Shown here one piece after another: positions 46,036-54,980 of a stretch of 64,000 nt of DNA. The position numbers were made by a program, and so were the translations under genes. The notes below the pieces were generated by a model. It searched no databases and had not been told where the DNA came from. It worked only from the letters and a program-made list of their open reading frames with translations. Numbering within the stretch: position 1 is the first letter of the stretch; the number at the start of each line of letters is the position of its first letter. The stretch is from Rhizobium sp. 32-5/1. Its GTDB lineage: Bacteria; Pseudomonadota; Alphaproteobacteria; Rhizobiales; Rhizobiaceae. The stretch covers positions 1,984,001 to 2,048,000 of the forward strand of contig NZ_CP120638.1 of the NCBI RefSeq assembly GCF_029537235.1, written 5' to 3'.

Positions 46036-46699
46036 TCTCAATAACACCATCGATGCGAAGCTTTGTCAGCTGGCGACTGACGGTCTCGATCGTAAGACCA
46101 AGAAAATCGGCGATCTCCAGCCGCGACATCGGCAGGTCGAAGGCGATCGTCTGGGAATCCGGCTGGACGGCCGGATTAATCGCATTGGCGATCAGCAGCA
46201 GATAGCTCGCGACCTTCTCCAAGGCGTTCTTGCGGCCAAGCGTCAGCATCCAGTCCCGCGCCTCGTCGAGTTCCCGCAGGGTCTGCTTGAGAAGGAAATG
46301 CTCAAGCAGCGGCGATTGGCGGATCAACGCCTCGATTGTCCGCTTCGGAAATGAACAGAGAACGACATTGGTGGCGGCCTGCGCCGTGATGGCGCTCTCG
46401 GCCTGAAACGGTCGTCCCATGAAATCCGGAGCAAACTGAAGGCCGACGATCTGTTCTCGGCCATCAGGCAGCCCCTTCGTCAGCTTCACGACCCCCGACA
46501 GGATATTGGAATAGCCTTCGATGGCTTGCGCTTCGCCGATCAGTTCCGCTCCCGTTTCGAGCCGCTTTTTCGAGGATGTTCTGGCAAGCGACAGAAGCTG
46601 ATCCGGATCAAGGACGCCGCAAACGCCCCGAAGCCTTGCGTCGCAGGTCATACAAAGAACGGGCACCTCAGAAAGGTGGCCGTCTTTTCGTTCGCTCAT
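45971..46699 (-). CDS. fnrN: FnrN-type oxygen-sensing Crp/Fnr regulator
   Basis: A 242-residue Crp/Fnr regulator with the cysteines expected for a 4Fe-4S oxygen sensor: C16, C19 and C27 (CMTCDARLRGVC) plus C115. A cyclic-nucleotide-like fold follows, then a winged helix with recognition sequence ETVSRQLTKL, the E-x-x-S-R pattern that reads TTGAT half-sites. ATG 46699 fits FnrN N-termini; the open frame upstream is not coding. A box matching nine of ten bases lies 68-81 bases upstream, consistent with autoregulation. Confidence 0.93.
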   Translation of the reverse strand: MSERKDGHLSEVPVLCMTCDARLRGVCGVLDPDQLLSLARTSSKKRLETGAELIGEAQAIEGYSNILSGVVKLTKGLPDGREQIVGLQFAPDFMGRPFQAESAITAQAATNVVLCSFPKRTIEALIRQSPLLEHFLLKQTLRELDEARDWMLTLGRKNALEKVASYLLLIANAINPAVQPDSQTIAFDLPMSRLEIADFLGLTIETVSRQLTKLRIDGVIEINQNRHVVVANPNRLRLRSGC

Positions 46700-46766
46700 C
46701 GCAAATTCATCCTCTTGTGTCGCAAGCCTGTCGGCGGCTCTATAATCGGCAGGCCGCCTGTGTCGT

Positions 46767-46780
46767 TTGATCGAGATCAC
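46767..46780 (-). promoter_or_regulatory. FixK/FNR-type box ahead of fnrN
   Basis: TTGATCGAGATCAC differs from the consensus only at the last base. It is centred about 74 bases before the fnrN start and just after the BON gene end. Confidence 0.8.
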
Positions 46781-46796
46781 GGCGGGGCCGGGCAGG

Positions 46797-47276
46797 TCAG
46801 GCAGCCTCGTCTTCGAACGCGGCCGTTGCCTTCCCCTTCGCATCTGTCACAATCAGATGATTGGTGAACCCGCAGCACCCCCGAATAACCGATGCGAATT
46901 GTTCCACTTTCTCAAAATCTTCCCTGCATCCCACATGACCGTTCAAAGTCGCCCAACGATCCTCAACCCTCACCCGGATATCTCTTTCGGGCTTGGAGAT
47001 ATTCCAATCGACCATTCTGATCAGGCGCATCGCAATCTGTTCATCCGTATCGAGGAAATCGACATCGGCGGAGACATGGATCTTTTGGGCCAGTCCCCTA
47101 ACATTGGGCAGGTTCAGCACGGTACATTCGACCAGCGCCTTATGGCTCTCGTCCGGAACGATGCCCGTCAGGATGACAATGCCATGATGCACCGCGACCC
47201 CAATTTCGGAGGCAGTGATAAGCGGCAGGCGCTCCAACGTCGCCAGGACAAGGTTTCGCAAACTCAGGTCGTCCAT
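46797..47276 (-). CDS. Double BON-domain protein of the low-oxygen cluster
   Basis: A 159-residue protein with two BON domains: about residues 3-70 (LRNLVLATLERLPLITASEI, GIVILTGIVPDES) and about 75-145 (QIAMRLIRMVDWNISKPERD, RWATLNGHVGCREDFEKVEQ). No signal peptide. A perfect FixK/FNR box is 67-80 bases upstream. BON proteins of this size have been seen next to fixK/fnrN genes, but no function is known. ATG 47276 is chosen because the domain begins right after it. Confidence 0.85.
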   Translation of the reverse strand: MDDLSLRNLVLATLERLPLITASEIGVAVHHGIVILTGIVPDESHKALVECTVLNLPNVRGLAQKIHVSADVDFLDTDEQIAMRLIRMVDWNISKPERDIRVRVEDRWATLNGHVGCREDFEKVEQFASVIRGCCGFTNHLIVTDAKGKATAAFEDEAA

Positions 47277-47342
47277 TTCGCACACCCTTTTCCGCGCGCA
47301 TTGCACCGATCGGCAAAGAACAGGAAGAAAAGGCTGCAGTCT

Positions 47343-47356
47343 TTGATTCGGATCAA
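47343..47356 (-). promoter_or_regulatory. FixK/FNR-type box ahead of double-BON gene
   Basis: TTGATTCGGATCAA matches all ten conserved bases. It lies between the end of fixK and the BON gene. Confidence 0.88.
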
Positions 47357-47367
47357 ACGGCAGATGC

Positions 47368-48009
47368 CTATCGGCACAACTGGCGCAGCTTTTCCGGACG
47401 CAGAAGTTCAACGCTCCGCGCGTTGTGCAGCCGCAGGATTCCTTCGTCCCTGAGTTTCGAGAAGCTGCGGGAAACGGTTTCGATTGTCATTCCGAGATAG
47501 TCGCCGATATCGATGCGGGTCATGGGAAGGTCAATCGGATTGAGGTCGCCCTGTCTTTCGGAAATGTCCAGCAGGAACGCCGCGAGCTTTTCCAATGCGC
47601 TCTGCCGGCCAAGGACAAGCAGATGCTCCTGCGCACGGATCATTTCGCGAAGCGCCATAGCCATGAGCTCCTGGGATGCCGTTTCACCCGATGTGCTGCC
47701 TGCGCTGGTAAGACCCGTATGAACCATTGCCTCTGCAAAGAAGCTGCGGGTACGGCCAGCCTCTAGACCAAAGGTTTCACCTGCCAGATGAAAGGAGACA
47801 ACCTGCCGTCGGCCATCGGCGTGCAGCCGGTATATCCTGATGGCGCCGAACTCGACCCGGTAGAGCGAGCCAGACCTGTCACCCTGGCGGTAGATTTCCT
47901 CATCGGGGCCAATCAGGCTGATCTGCCGCGGCCGCTGGAGATAGGCCGCCGTCGCTGTGCCGGGTGCTTGAATGGAGCGGTCGTTGGCCGGAAGTGCGCC
48001 TGCGAACAT
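47368..48009 (-). CDS. fixK: Crp/Fnr family regulator FixK
   Basis: A 213-residue Crp/Fnr regulator lacking the N-terminal iron-sulfur cysteines, as in FixK. The sensory fold has ISLIGPDEEIYRQGDRSGSL and GRRQVVSFHLAGETFGLEAG. The winged helix has TRIDIGDYLGMTIETVSRSF, with the E-x-x-S-R reading residues. It is activated by FixJ in rhizobia and drives the cbb3 genes. It ends 11 bases before the BON gene FixK box. Confidence 0.94.
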   Translation of the reverse strand: MFAGALPANDRSIQAPGTATAAYLQRPRQISLIGPDEEIYRQGDRSGSLYRVEFGAIRIYRLHADGRRQVVSFHLAGETFGLEAGRTRSFFAEAMVHTGLTSAGSTSGETASQELMAMALREMIRAQEHLLVLGRQSALEKLAAFLLDISERQGDLNPIDLPMTRIDIGDYLGMTIETVSRSFSKLRDEGILRLHNARSVELLRPEKLRQLCR

Positions 48010-48077
48010 GATGGTGTCCCTCGATTTGTTGAAGGGACTATGAGCATTTGAGAGGGACCGCGAAATTCGGTTGTACC

Positions 48078-48097
48078 ACTACGGGGTTTTACGTATG
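48078..48097 (-). promoter_or_regulatory. Possible FixJ-binding site ahead of fixK
   Basis: The minus strand reads TACGTAAAACCCCGTAGTG, with a TACGTA start like FixJ sites in rhizobial fixK promoters. It is 70-90 bases before the fixK start. The match is by eye only. Confidence 0.35.
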
Positions 48098-48475
48098 CGC
48101 ACGGCGAAATTGATCGACCCCCACCAGGATATCCGATCCGTCCAGCGGTTTTGGAATGACGCAAACACTCGGCGAAAGGGCCGGCGGAGGCATGCCGTCG
48201 GAAAGCAGAACAATCCTGCTTTCGGGATCCAGCAGGGACCGCCTGGCATCCGCGTCGTCGCGGCAGATATCGATATCGACAATCACACAAATCGACGTCG
48301 CCATCATGGCGCGTGCCGCATGCCATGTATTGTAAGGTTGAACGCTATACCCCTCGACTCCAAGCGCGAACGCAAGAGAGCGCAACAAGGCATCATCCAT
48401 GGCAATTGCAACAATGGTCTGTAGTGGCTGCAAGTTGATGTTCCGCTGCTCGCGAACAGGAAAAGCCCGCCGCAA
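48089..48475 (-). CDS. Single-domain receiver protein, possible FixT-like regulator
   Basis: About 128 residues with a receiver (CheY-like) domain only: TIVAIAMDDALLRSLAFALG with the acidic pair, phospho-acceptor in VIVDIDICRDD, VLLSDG with the conserved small hydroxyl residue, and lysine in VIPKPLDG. There is no output domain. Three cysteines (SICVI, IDICRD, SVCVI) lie near the active face. Single receivers next to fixLJ include FixT-type inhibitors of FixL, so this is a candidate. The start is uncertain (TTG 48475 or TTG 48433). Confidence 0.65.
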   Translation of the reverse strand: MRRAFPVREQRNINLQPLQTIVAIAMDDALLRSLAFALGVEGYSVQPYNTWHAARAMMATSICVIVDIDICRDDADARRSLLDPESRIVLLSDGMPPPALSPSVCVIPKPLDGSDILVGVDQFRRAHT

Positions 48476-48541
48476 ACATCGACCTAACGCCTCAGCGGAG
48501 AAGCACGCCTTGCTTTAAATCAAGAAAAACCGCGAAGATCG

Positions 48542-49162
48542 TCAGATCGGCCCGAAGCCAGCTGCCAAAGCCATCCGCACCAGTTCAGGGAGGCTCTTTG
48601 CGTTCATCTTGCCCATGACATTGGACCTGTGAACCTCGACCGTCCGTGGGCTGATATCCAGATCATAGGCGATCGCCTTGTTCGGCAGGCCGGCGACCAC
48701 GGCGGAAAGCACCTGTCGCTCGCGATCGCTGAGCGTCGCTAGGCGCTCCCGCACATCTTCGATCGAATCCGTCGTTATTCTCCGGTCGTGCAACTGTCCC
48801 GCCGCCCGGACGATGGCATCGATGATGACGGTATCTTCGAACGGCTTCTCGATGAAATCGATGGCACCGGCTTTCATGGCATCGACGGCCATGGGAACAT
48901 CGCCATGTCCGGTGATCACCAGAGAAGGGATCCTGTTCTGCAGGGCCGCAAGGTTTCGGATCAGCTCGACGCCTGTCATGTCGGGCATGCGCAGGTCCGT
49001 TATCAGCACGGCATCGCGCGCCGCGGGCGCGAACTGAAGGAAAGCTGTCGCCGATTCATGGATGCGCACGGCAAAGCCGTTCATCGTCAGCATGAAGGCC
49101 AGCGATTTCCGGACCGGTTCTTCGTCGTCGACGATATGGACGGTGAAATCATCCTTCGACAT
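48542..49162 (-). CDS. fixJ: Oxygen-response regulator FixJ
   Basis: A 206-residue response regulator. The receiver has [18 protein letters not shown], phosphate acceptor D56 in [10 protein letters not shown], and FIEKPFED. The C-terminal LuxR-type domain has [20 protein letters not shown] and [16 protein letters not shown]. This is the FixJ/NarL class that activates fixK. ATG 49162 overlaps the fixL end by 14 bases, so the two are translated together. Confidence 0.95.
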   Translation of the reverse strand: MSKDDFTVHIVDDEEPVRKSLAFMLTMNGFAVRIHESATAFLQFAPAARDAVLITDLRMPDMTGVELIRNLAALQNRIPSLVITGHGDVPMAVDAMKAGAIDFIEKPFEDTVIIDAIVRAAGQLHDRRITTDSIEDVRERLATLSDRERQVLSAVVAGLPNKAIAYDLDISPRTVEVHRSNVMGKMNAKSLPELVRMALAAGFGPI

Positions 49163-50692
49163 GAGCTTCCTTCTCATCATAGGCCGGAAGGGTAAACCGG
49201 AAACTCGCGCCTCCGGAAGCAGTATGCGACACCGTCATCGTTCCCCCATGGGCTTCGACGATGCGCTTTGATATGGACAGTCCAATCCCCATGCCGCCGG
49301 GCTTGGTCGTGGTGAACGGCTTGAAGAGTTGGGCGGAGATTTCCTCGGGAATGCCGGAACCGGTGTCCTCCACCGTGACTGCGACTTCACCCGGACCGCC
49401 GGGTTGTGTCCGCACGATGAGTTGCTTTTCGGACGCCTGTTTCATCGCTTCGATGGCGTTGCGAATGAGGTTTGTCAGCACCTGCTGAATCTGAATGTGA
49501 TCGACCATCACCATTTCCGCGCCCGGGCGATAGTCGAAAACCGTCCGCACGCCTTTTTCACGCGAGCCGACCAATGCCAGCGCGCCCGCTTCCTCGACAA
49601 GCTGCCGGATATTCTGTGGTGCCTTGTCGGTTTCACCCTTCGTGACGAATTCTCGCAGGTGCTTGATGATCTGGCCGGCTCGGAGCGACTGGCTGGCGGC
49701 CTCGTCAAGGGCCTCCCGCATCATCACGGCCGCATCGGTGTCGATGCCGCGAAGCAACCGCGAACAACCGTGGACATAGTTGGCAATTGCCGAAAGCGGC
49801 TGATTGAGTTCATGGGCAAGCGTCGATGCCATCTCGCCCATCTCGTTCAGACGGGCTAATCTTGCCAGCTCACCCTGGATTTCCTCAAGGCGGGCGGCGG
49901 ATTCCTCTCGTTCGGTGAGATCGCGGACAAAGCCGGTGAAGAAGGTCTTGTCTCCGGAGCGCATTTCGCCGACGGCAAGTTTCATCGGAAAGGTTGAACC
50001 GTCCTTTCGACGTCCGACAACAACGCGATCGACGCCGATGATACGCTTTTCTCCCGTCGCCAGATAACGGTGCAGGTAGCCGTCATGTTCGTTCCGGTAG
50101 GGTTGGGGCATCAAAATCCGCAGGTTCTGCCCGACGGCTTCTTCCTCAGCATATCCGAACTGCCGCACAGCGGCGGCATTGAAGGAAACGATCGTGCCAT
50201 CCTGCTCGCTGACAATCGTAGCGTCGAGCACGGTATCAAGGATGGTCTTGAGATGCGTCTCGCGCATATGGACAGCTGTTTCAGCAATTTTAGCGGCTTC
50301 GCGCGCGTCTCTCAAGGCCGCGCCGACGAACGCGATAGCAATGGCAACCACGACAAACAGCCCGAGTTCGAGCCAGGGCGTTTCGGGATCAAGGTCCGAA
50401 CGCATTTCGAAGAGAATTGCCACGACGCCGAGAAGTCCTGCGATCACAAGTGTCGGTGCAAATCCGAGCAGGACGGATGTGACCAGAACGGCCGGAATGA
50501 AAAGGCTGAATGTCCCCCTGCCAAGATGTCATGCGCAAAAAAGGCAAGCAGGATGGAAAGACAGGCGACCAGAGCCGCGATCAAGCAGTTTGTTTTTTGG
50601 CGATTTTCGGGGCCAGCTTTAGCGAAGCATTGCTCGTCCCGGAGGCACCGTTCCCATGCGGCATCATCTGAGACTACACCTGTTGCCTTCAC
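49149..50692 (-). CDS. fixL: Oxygen-sensing heme histidine kinase FixL (frame broken in membrane part)
   Basis: A 514-residue kinase when repaired. N-terminal membrane spans ([20 protein letters not shown] ... [15 protein letters not shown]) are split by a C run at 50514-50518 that is one base short. A heme PAS follows, with the proximal histidine in [20 protein letters not shown] and the arginine of IIGVDR that contacts oxygen. The kinase core has [28 protein letters not shown] and [10 protein letters not shown]. Oxygen bound to heme turns kinase activity off. The start codon is uncertain (M at 50692). Confidence 0.93.
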
Positions 50693-50834
50693 TCATCATC
50701 TGCACGAAGCATGCGGACGTTGCGATTTGTAGCACGCGAAAGAATAGAGTGTCCACGCGCGTGTGATCAACGCGTGCACATCTCTTCATGAATAGCGGGC
50801 GCAGGTGCCGTTGTCGGCCACACTGTTTACAGTG

Positions 50835-51287
50835 TCAAAGGCCGAGCGCGGCGATCTCCGCATCGAGCCGTTCCCGCGCCTTCTTAGGGAATTTTGCAGC
50901 CTTGATGGCTTCGAGGTTTGCTGGGGCATCGTCGACGATAACGACTGCAACCATGCCCATGGCAAAATGCGGCAAACACTTGACCGCGTAGGCGCCGGGC
51001 ATGTCGAACGTGACCTTGATGGCCTCATTGACCTTGCCCTTGAACGGGCTTGCGCCCTCGGGGATCAGTCCCTTAACGGCCTCGGCATTATGTCCCTTGT
51101 CGGTCGGGACAAAGGTGATGCTGTCGCCTTTGGCGATCTTGATCCCGGCAGGCTCAAAAACCATCGCGCCGTTCTTGCCCTTGTTGAGCATATGAATTTC
51201 GAAATCGGCCGCACTGGCTGCGAACGAAAAGGATGCAGCTAAAACGGCGCCGCTGACGAGTGATATGATGAACTTGCTCAATTTCAT
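50835..51287 (-). CDS. Pseudoazurin
   Basis: A 150-residue blue copper protein of the periplasm. The signal peptide [20 protein letters not shown] ends at about residue 26. Copper ligands are the histidine in DKGHNAEAV and the cysteine, histidine and methionine in CLPHFAMGM. Pseudoazurins give electrons to nitrite reductase or peroxidases, often under FNR-type control. A variant FixK/FNR box lies 69-82 bases upstream. No denitrification genes are in the window, so its partner may be elsewhere. Confidence 0.94.
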   Translation of the reverse strand: MKLSKFIISLVSGAVLAASFSFAASAADFEIHMLNKGKNGAMVFEPAGIKIAKGDSITFVPTDKGHNAEAVKGLIPEGASPFKGKVNEAIKVTFDMPGAYAVKCLPHFAMGMVAVVIVDDAPANLEAIKAAKFPKKARERLDAEIAALGL

Positions 51288-51355
51288 GCTCCTGAACCAA
51301 AAGCCATTCGACTTGTTTTGTCGGCGCATGGTGCCCTTTCAAGGCCGCACTGGAC

Positions 51356-51369
51356 TTGTCCTAGATCAA
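51356..51369 (-). promoter_or_regulatory. FixK/FNR-type box ahead of pseudoazurin gene
   Basis: TTGTCCTAGATCAA has a perfect ATCAA half and TTGTC in the other (eight of ten). It is centred about 75 bases before the start. Confidence 0.6.
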
Positions 51370-51463
51370 ACATGACCGCCAAATCTGCTTTTTTAACACG
51401 TCTGAAACGGCGGGCTGCAAATCCGGAGAATCGAACAGCTTCAGAAAGTTTCAACGCAAGGAA

Positions 51464-51477
51464 TTGCGATGGATCAA
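51464..51477 (+). promoter_or_regulatory. FixK/FNR-type box ahead of hemN
   Basis: TTGCGATGGATCAA has a perfect ATCAA half and TTGCG in the other (eight of ten), centred 67 bases before hemN. Confidence 0.6.
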
Positions 51478-51537
51478 AGACAGATCGCCATCGTCTGACT
51501 ATCACTTAGGAAGCTGAATTTGTCTGGATGGAGCCCG

Positions 51538-52889
51538 ATGACCAGAACACTGATCGAGAAATATGGCGAGACGCGCCTGCCCCGCTACACCAGCTACCCA
51601 ACAGCGCCTCTGTTCTCGTCCGACATCGGCTCTCGCGACTACGTCGAATGGCTGCGGTCCGTGCCCTCAGGCGAAAGCACCTCGCTTTATCTCCACATCC
51701 CCTTCTGTCGCGCCATGTGCTGGTATTGCGGCTGCCACACGACAATCACCGAGCGGGACCAGCCGATCCGCGATTATCTCGCTGTGCTGGAGAAGGAAAT
51801 CCGCCTCGTCGCTGAAACACGACAGGAACCGCTTGCCATTGGCGAGATCCATTTCGGTGGCGGCACGCCGACGATCATGGCGCCGGAGGCATTCAGCGCA
51901 TTGATCGGCGTCTTGCGCGAAAACTTCGCGATCGGAACTTCGACGCGGATCGCCGTCGAGATCGATCCACGGACGCTCACTGCAGACATGGCCGGTGCGC
52001 TGGGGCAGTCCGGTGTCACGCGGGCAAGTCTCGGTGTACAGAGCTTCGATCCTCTCGTGCAAAAGGCAATCAACCGCGTTCAATCGGCGGAGACGACCAC
52101 CGAGGCTGTTTTTGGCTGCACGCCAATGGTATCGATGCCATCAATTTCGACCTCATCTATGGACTGCCCTTCCAGACGGTCCGGTCCTGCATCGAGACCG
52201 TGGAAGCGGCGATCGAGATGCGGCCGGACCGCTTCTCTGTGTTCGGCTATGCACATGTCCCGGGCTTCAAGAAGCACCAGCGGCTCATCGACGAAAATGT
52301 GCTGGCGGGCGCGCAGGAGCGAAACGAGCAGGCCGAAGCCATTGCCGGCGCCCTCGTCGCCGCAGGCTACATCCGCATCGGTCTCGACCACTTCGCGCTT
52401 CCAAAGGACGATCTGGCAGTTGCTTCCGAGAGCGGCCGACTGCACCGGAATTTCCAGGGATACACAACAGACGAATGCCGGACCCTGATTGGCCTCGGCG
52501 CATCCTCGATCGGACGCTTTGCCGAAGGCTATGTCCAGAACGAGGTGCCGCTTGGTCTCTATGCCAAGCGCATTTCGGAAGGCGCACTTGCCACGACCAA
52601 AGGCTATGCAATGACGGCGCAGGACAGGTTTCGCGCCGAGGTGATCGAGCGGCTAATGTGCGATTTCCGCGTTGATCTTTCAACCATAGCCGCATCGCAC
52701 GGCTTCGACCCCAAGCTATTGACGGACAACAATACGAGGCTTCGGGAACTCGTGGATGATGGTGTTGTGGATCTCAATGCCGATGTCGTGCAAGTGTGCG
52801 ACGATAACCGTTTCATGATCCGCGCCGTGGCGTCCGCATTCGATGCCTATTTCGGCAGTGCCGGTCGCAGTTTCAGCAAGGCTGCGTAG
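51538..52889 (+). CDS. hemN: Oxygen-independent coproporphyrinogen III oxidase HemN (single-base frame break)
   Basis: A 450-residue radical SAM enzyme when repaired. It converts coproporphyrinogen III to protoporphyrinogen IX without oxygen. The N-terminal substrate part RLPRYTSYPTAPLF is followed by the cluster motif HIPFCRAMCWYCGCH (C-x3-C-x2-C), FGGGTPTIM and ASLGVQSFDP. A run at 52109-52115 (T5G2) is one base short. The second frame continues LHANGIDAINFDLIYGLPFQ and YAHVPGFKKHQRLID to the HemN C-domain. ATG 51538 follows GGAG. It supplies heme when hemF-type enzymes cannot work. Confidence 0.94.
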
Positions 52890-52927
52890 CGCGGCGCCGA
52901 ACTCTACCGAAGTTGCCTGCAAAACCG

Positions 52928-54556
52928 TCAGTGCATGTCCATCTGCTGCTTGTAGCGCTCGTAATCATAAGGAAGGATCGTCTGGCGTTCGATCATGCGG
53001 TGAACCCGCGGCGGCGCAGGGCCGCGGTGAAGCGCCGTCAACCGGTCGCCGATCGCAGCGTCGGCCTTGGTGCGGCGCTGGTTGTGGCGGACATATTCGA
53101 CCCAGGTGGGCACGTGATAGGTCTCGGTCCAGACGGTCGGGTTTTCGAGATCGCGCATCAGGGCCCATTGCCCGGCGCCATCACGGATTCGAATGCGACG
53201 ACGCTCGGCCATGGCGGTCAGGAACTCCGAAACATCCTCGTCGGCAATCTCATAGTCGATCATCACCACGATCGGACCGCTGCGCGGCTTGAGGTCGAGC
53301 TGCAAGGGCGGTTCGGAAAAGCGGTTGAGCGGATCGAGATCGAGCGACTGGAATTCCGGCAGCGGCAGGCGCAGGCCGATGGCTGCACCGGCGACCATGA
53401 CGGCAGCGGAAATCATCAGCGCGTTGGCCGGCCCGTGTACTTCCGCCAGTTGCCCCCAGATCCAGCTGCCGGCGGCGATGCCGCCGAAGGTGGTGGTCTG
53501 GTAGAGAGACAGGGCACGGCCGACCACCCAGCGCGGGGTGGAAAGCTGCACCGTCGTATTGAACAGCGATAGCGCCAGCACCCAGCCGCAGCCGGACAGA
53601 AGAAGCGCGAGACAAGTAACGAGGCTGTAGGGGCTGAGCGCCGTGACAAGGCTGCTTATCGCAAATCCGGCAAAAGCGATGCGCACGATCGCCTCGCTCG
53701 AGAGATGCTCGCGCAGCCGGGCGCTGAGCAGCGCTCCTCCGATGGCACCGAGCCCGAAGGCACCGAGCAGTACGCCGAAGGTAAAGGGACCGCCGGAGAC
53801 AAGATCGCGTGCGACGAGCGGAAGCAAAGCGAGGATGGCGCTAGCCGACAGGCCGAAGACGAAACCGCGCAGCAGCACCTTGCCGATATTGGGCGACATC
53901 GCGACGTAGCGAAGACCAGCAGAAATGGCCCGCCCCATCGATTCGCGCGGCAGCTTGCTCAAGGAGACATCGCGCCGCCAGCGCACCAAGGCGAAAATGA
54001 TGGCGAAATAGCTCAGCGTGTTGGCCGCAAAGGCCGCCGCAGCCCCGGCCGCCGCGACGATCGCGCCACCGATCGCCGGACCGACGGAGCGGGTGATGTT
54101 GAAGCCCATGCTGTTGAGAGCCACAGCCGCCGGCAGCACCTCGCGCGGCACCATGTCACCAACGGAGGCCTGCCAGGACGGATTGTTGAGCGCGGTGCCG
54201 CAACCGATGAGAAAGGTGAAGAACAAAAGAAGCCAGGGCGTGATGAAGCCGAACCAGGCGCAGGCGGTGAGCAGCGCAGAGACGACCAGCATGAAACACT
54301 GGGCAATCAGCATGATCCGCCGGCGATCGAAATTATCGGCGAGCGCCCCTGAGACCAGCGAGAACAACATGATCGGCAGCGAGGTCGAGGCCTGGACCAG
54401 CGCCACCATATTCACCGAATCCGAGATCGACGTCATCATCCAGCCGGCGCCGACGGCCTGGATCAGCCCGCCGAAGTTCGAGGCCAGGCTCGCCAGCCAG
54501 ATGGTGCGGAAAGTGTCGTGCCTGAATGGGGCCAGCGGCGATAGTCTATCCGGCAA
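52928..54556 (-). CDS. MFS exporter (EntS/MFS_3 type) with C-terminal extension
   Basis: A 542-residue protein. About twelve membrane segments span residues 15-400 (FRTIWLASLASNFGGLIQAV, ALADNFDRRRIMLIAQCFML with the MFS loop motif, PSWQASVGDMVPREVLPAAV). A soluble tail of about 130 residues follows (GPIVVMIDYEIADEDVSEFL, WTETYHVPTWVEYVRHNQRR). The long tail is a normal feature of the MFS_3 family. The substrate is unknown; related proteins export siderophores or drugs. It borders the low-oxygen cluster but has no FixK box. Confidence 0.88.
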   Translation of the reverse strand: MPDRLSPLAPFRHDTFRTIWLASLASNFGGLIQAVGAGWMMTSISDSVNMVALVQASTSLPIMLFSLVSGALADNFDRRRIMLIAQCFMLVVSALLTACAWFGFITPWLLLFFTFLIGCGTALNNPSWQASVGDMVPREVLPAAVALNSMGFNITRSVGPAIGGAIVAAAGAAAAFAANTLSYFAIIFALVRWRRDVSLSKLPRESMGRAISAGLRYVAMSPNIGKVLLRGFVFGLSASAILALLPLVARDLVSGGPFTFGVLLGAFGLGAIGGALLSARLREHLSSEAIVRIAFAGFAISSLVTALSPYSLVTCLALLLSGCGWVLALSLFNTTVQLSTPRWVVGRALSLYQTTTFGGIAAGSWIWGQLAEVHGPANALMISAAVMVAGAAIGLRLPLPEFQSLDLDPLNRFSEPPLQLDLKPRSGPIVVMIDYEIADEDVSEFLTAMAERRRIRIRDGAGQWALMRDLENPTVWTETYHVPTWVEYVRHNQRRTKADAAIGDRLTALHRGPAPPRVHRMIERQTILPYDYERYKQQMDMH

Positions 54557-54821
54557 AGCGCGTTTTCCTCGCTGTCATTCCATGAACACTGATTTAGGCC
54601 AGCGTATAGCAAGGGCAACCGGCCGTGCCACGGAAAGCTCAGTTTTCGGACAGGGAAATGGCACTCAGACAACGCAAGGGGTTCACAGAGACTGCGGAGA
54701 ATATCAGCTTCAAGACCATCTTACTCAAGGCCCAGCCGCCGATTTGTGGATCACGCGACGCATATCTTGCATTTGCAGATAATCGAGCGTATATCACCCT
54801 CAAATTCTTGATCGGTTGATG
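54557..54821 (+). other. Gap before rimP holding a weak short frame and a possible small RNA
   Basis: No gene can be assigned with confidence. A plus-strand frame from ATG 54658 (MALRQRKGFTETAENISFKT) to 54819 ends two bases before a strong terminator. It has no family resemblance and only a weak ribosome site. The coincidence with the terminator makes a small RNA or short peptide possible. Confidence 0.3.
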
Positions 54822-54854
54822 AAGAGTGGGCCCGTCAGGACCCGCTCTTTTTTG
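54822..54854 (+). terminator. Strong terminator upstream of rimP
   Basis: AAGAGTGGG pairs with CCCGCTCTT (one T-G wobble) around a 10-nt loop and runs into six T on the plus strand. It must end a plus-strand transcript that starts within the preceding 270 bases, or act in the rimP leader. Confidence 0.8.
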
Positions 54855-54980
54855 TTACCCTCAAGTCTGTGCGGCCCGCCGCGGTTTTTGCCGGGCGCCA
54901 TGCACGCAGGCAGATTTCGATCCGACGCGCCGACATGCCGATAGGGCAAGCGGTGCTGCGGACTCTCAGGGAGACAGCGT

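Noticed and set aside
52928..53400. Long C-terminal tail of the MFS exporter as a novel fusion
   Set aside because: A soluble tail of this size is normal for the MFS_3 family (whole-family length about 520-540 residues).
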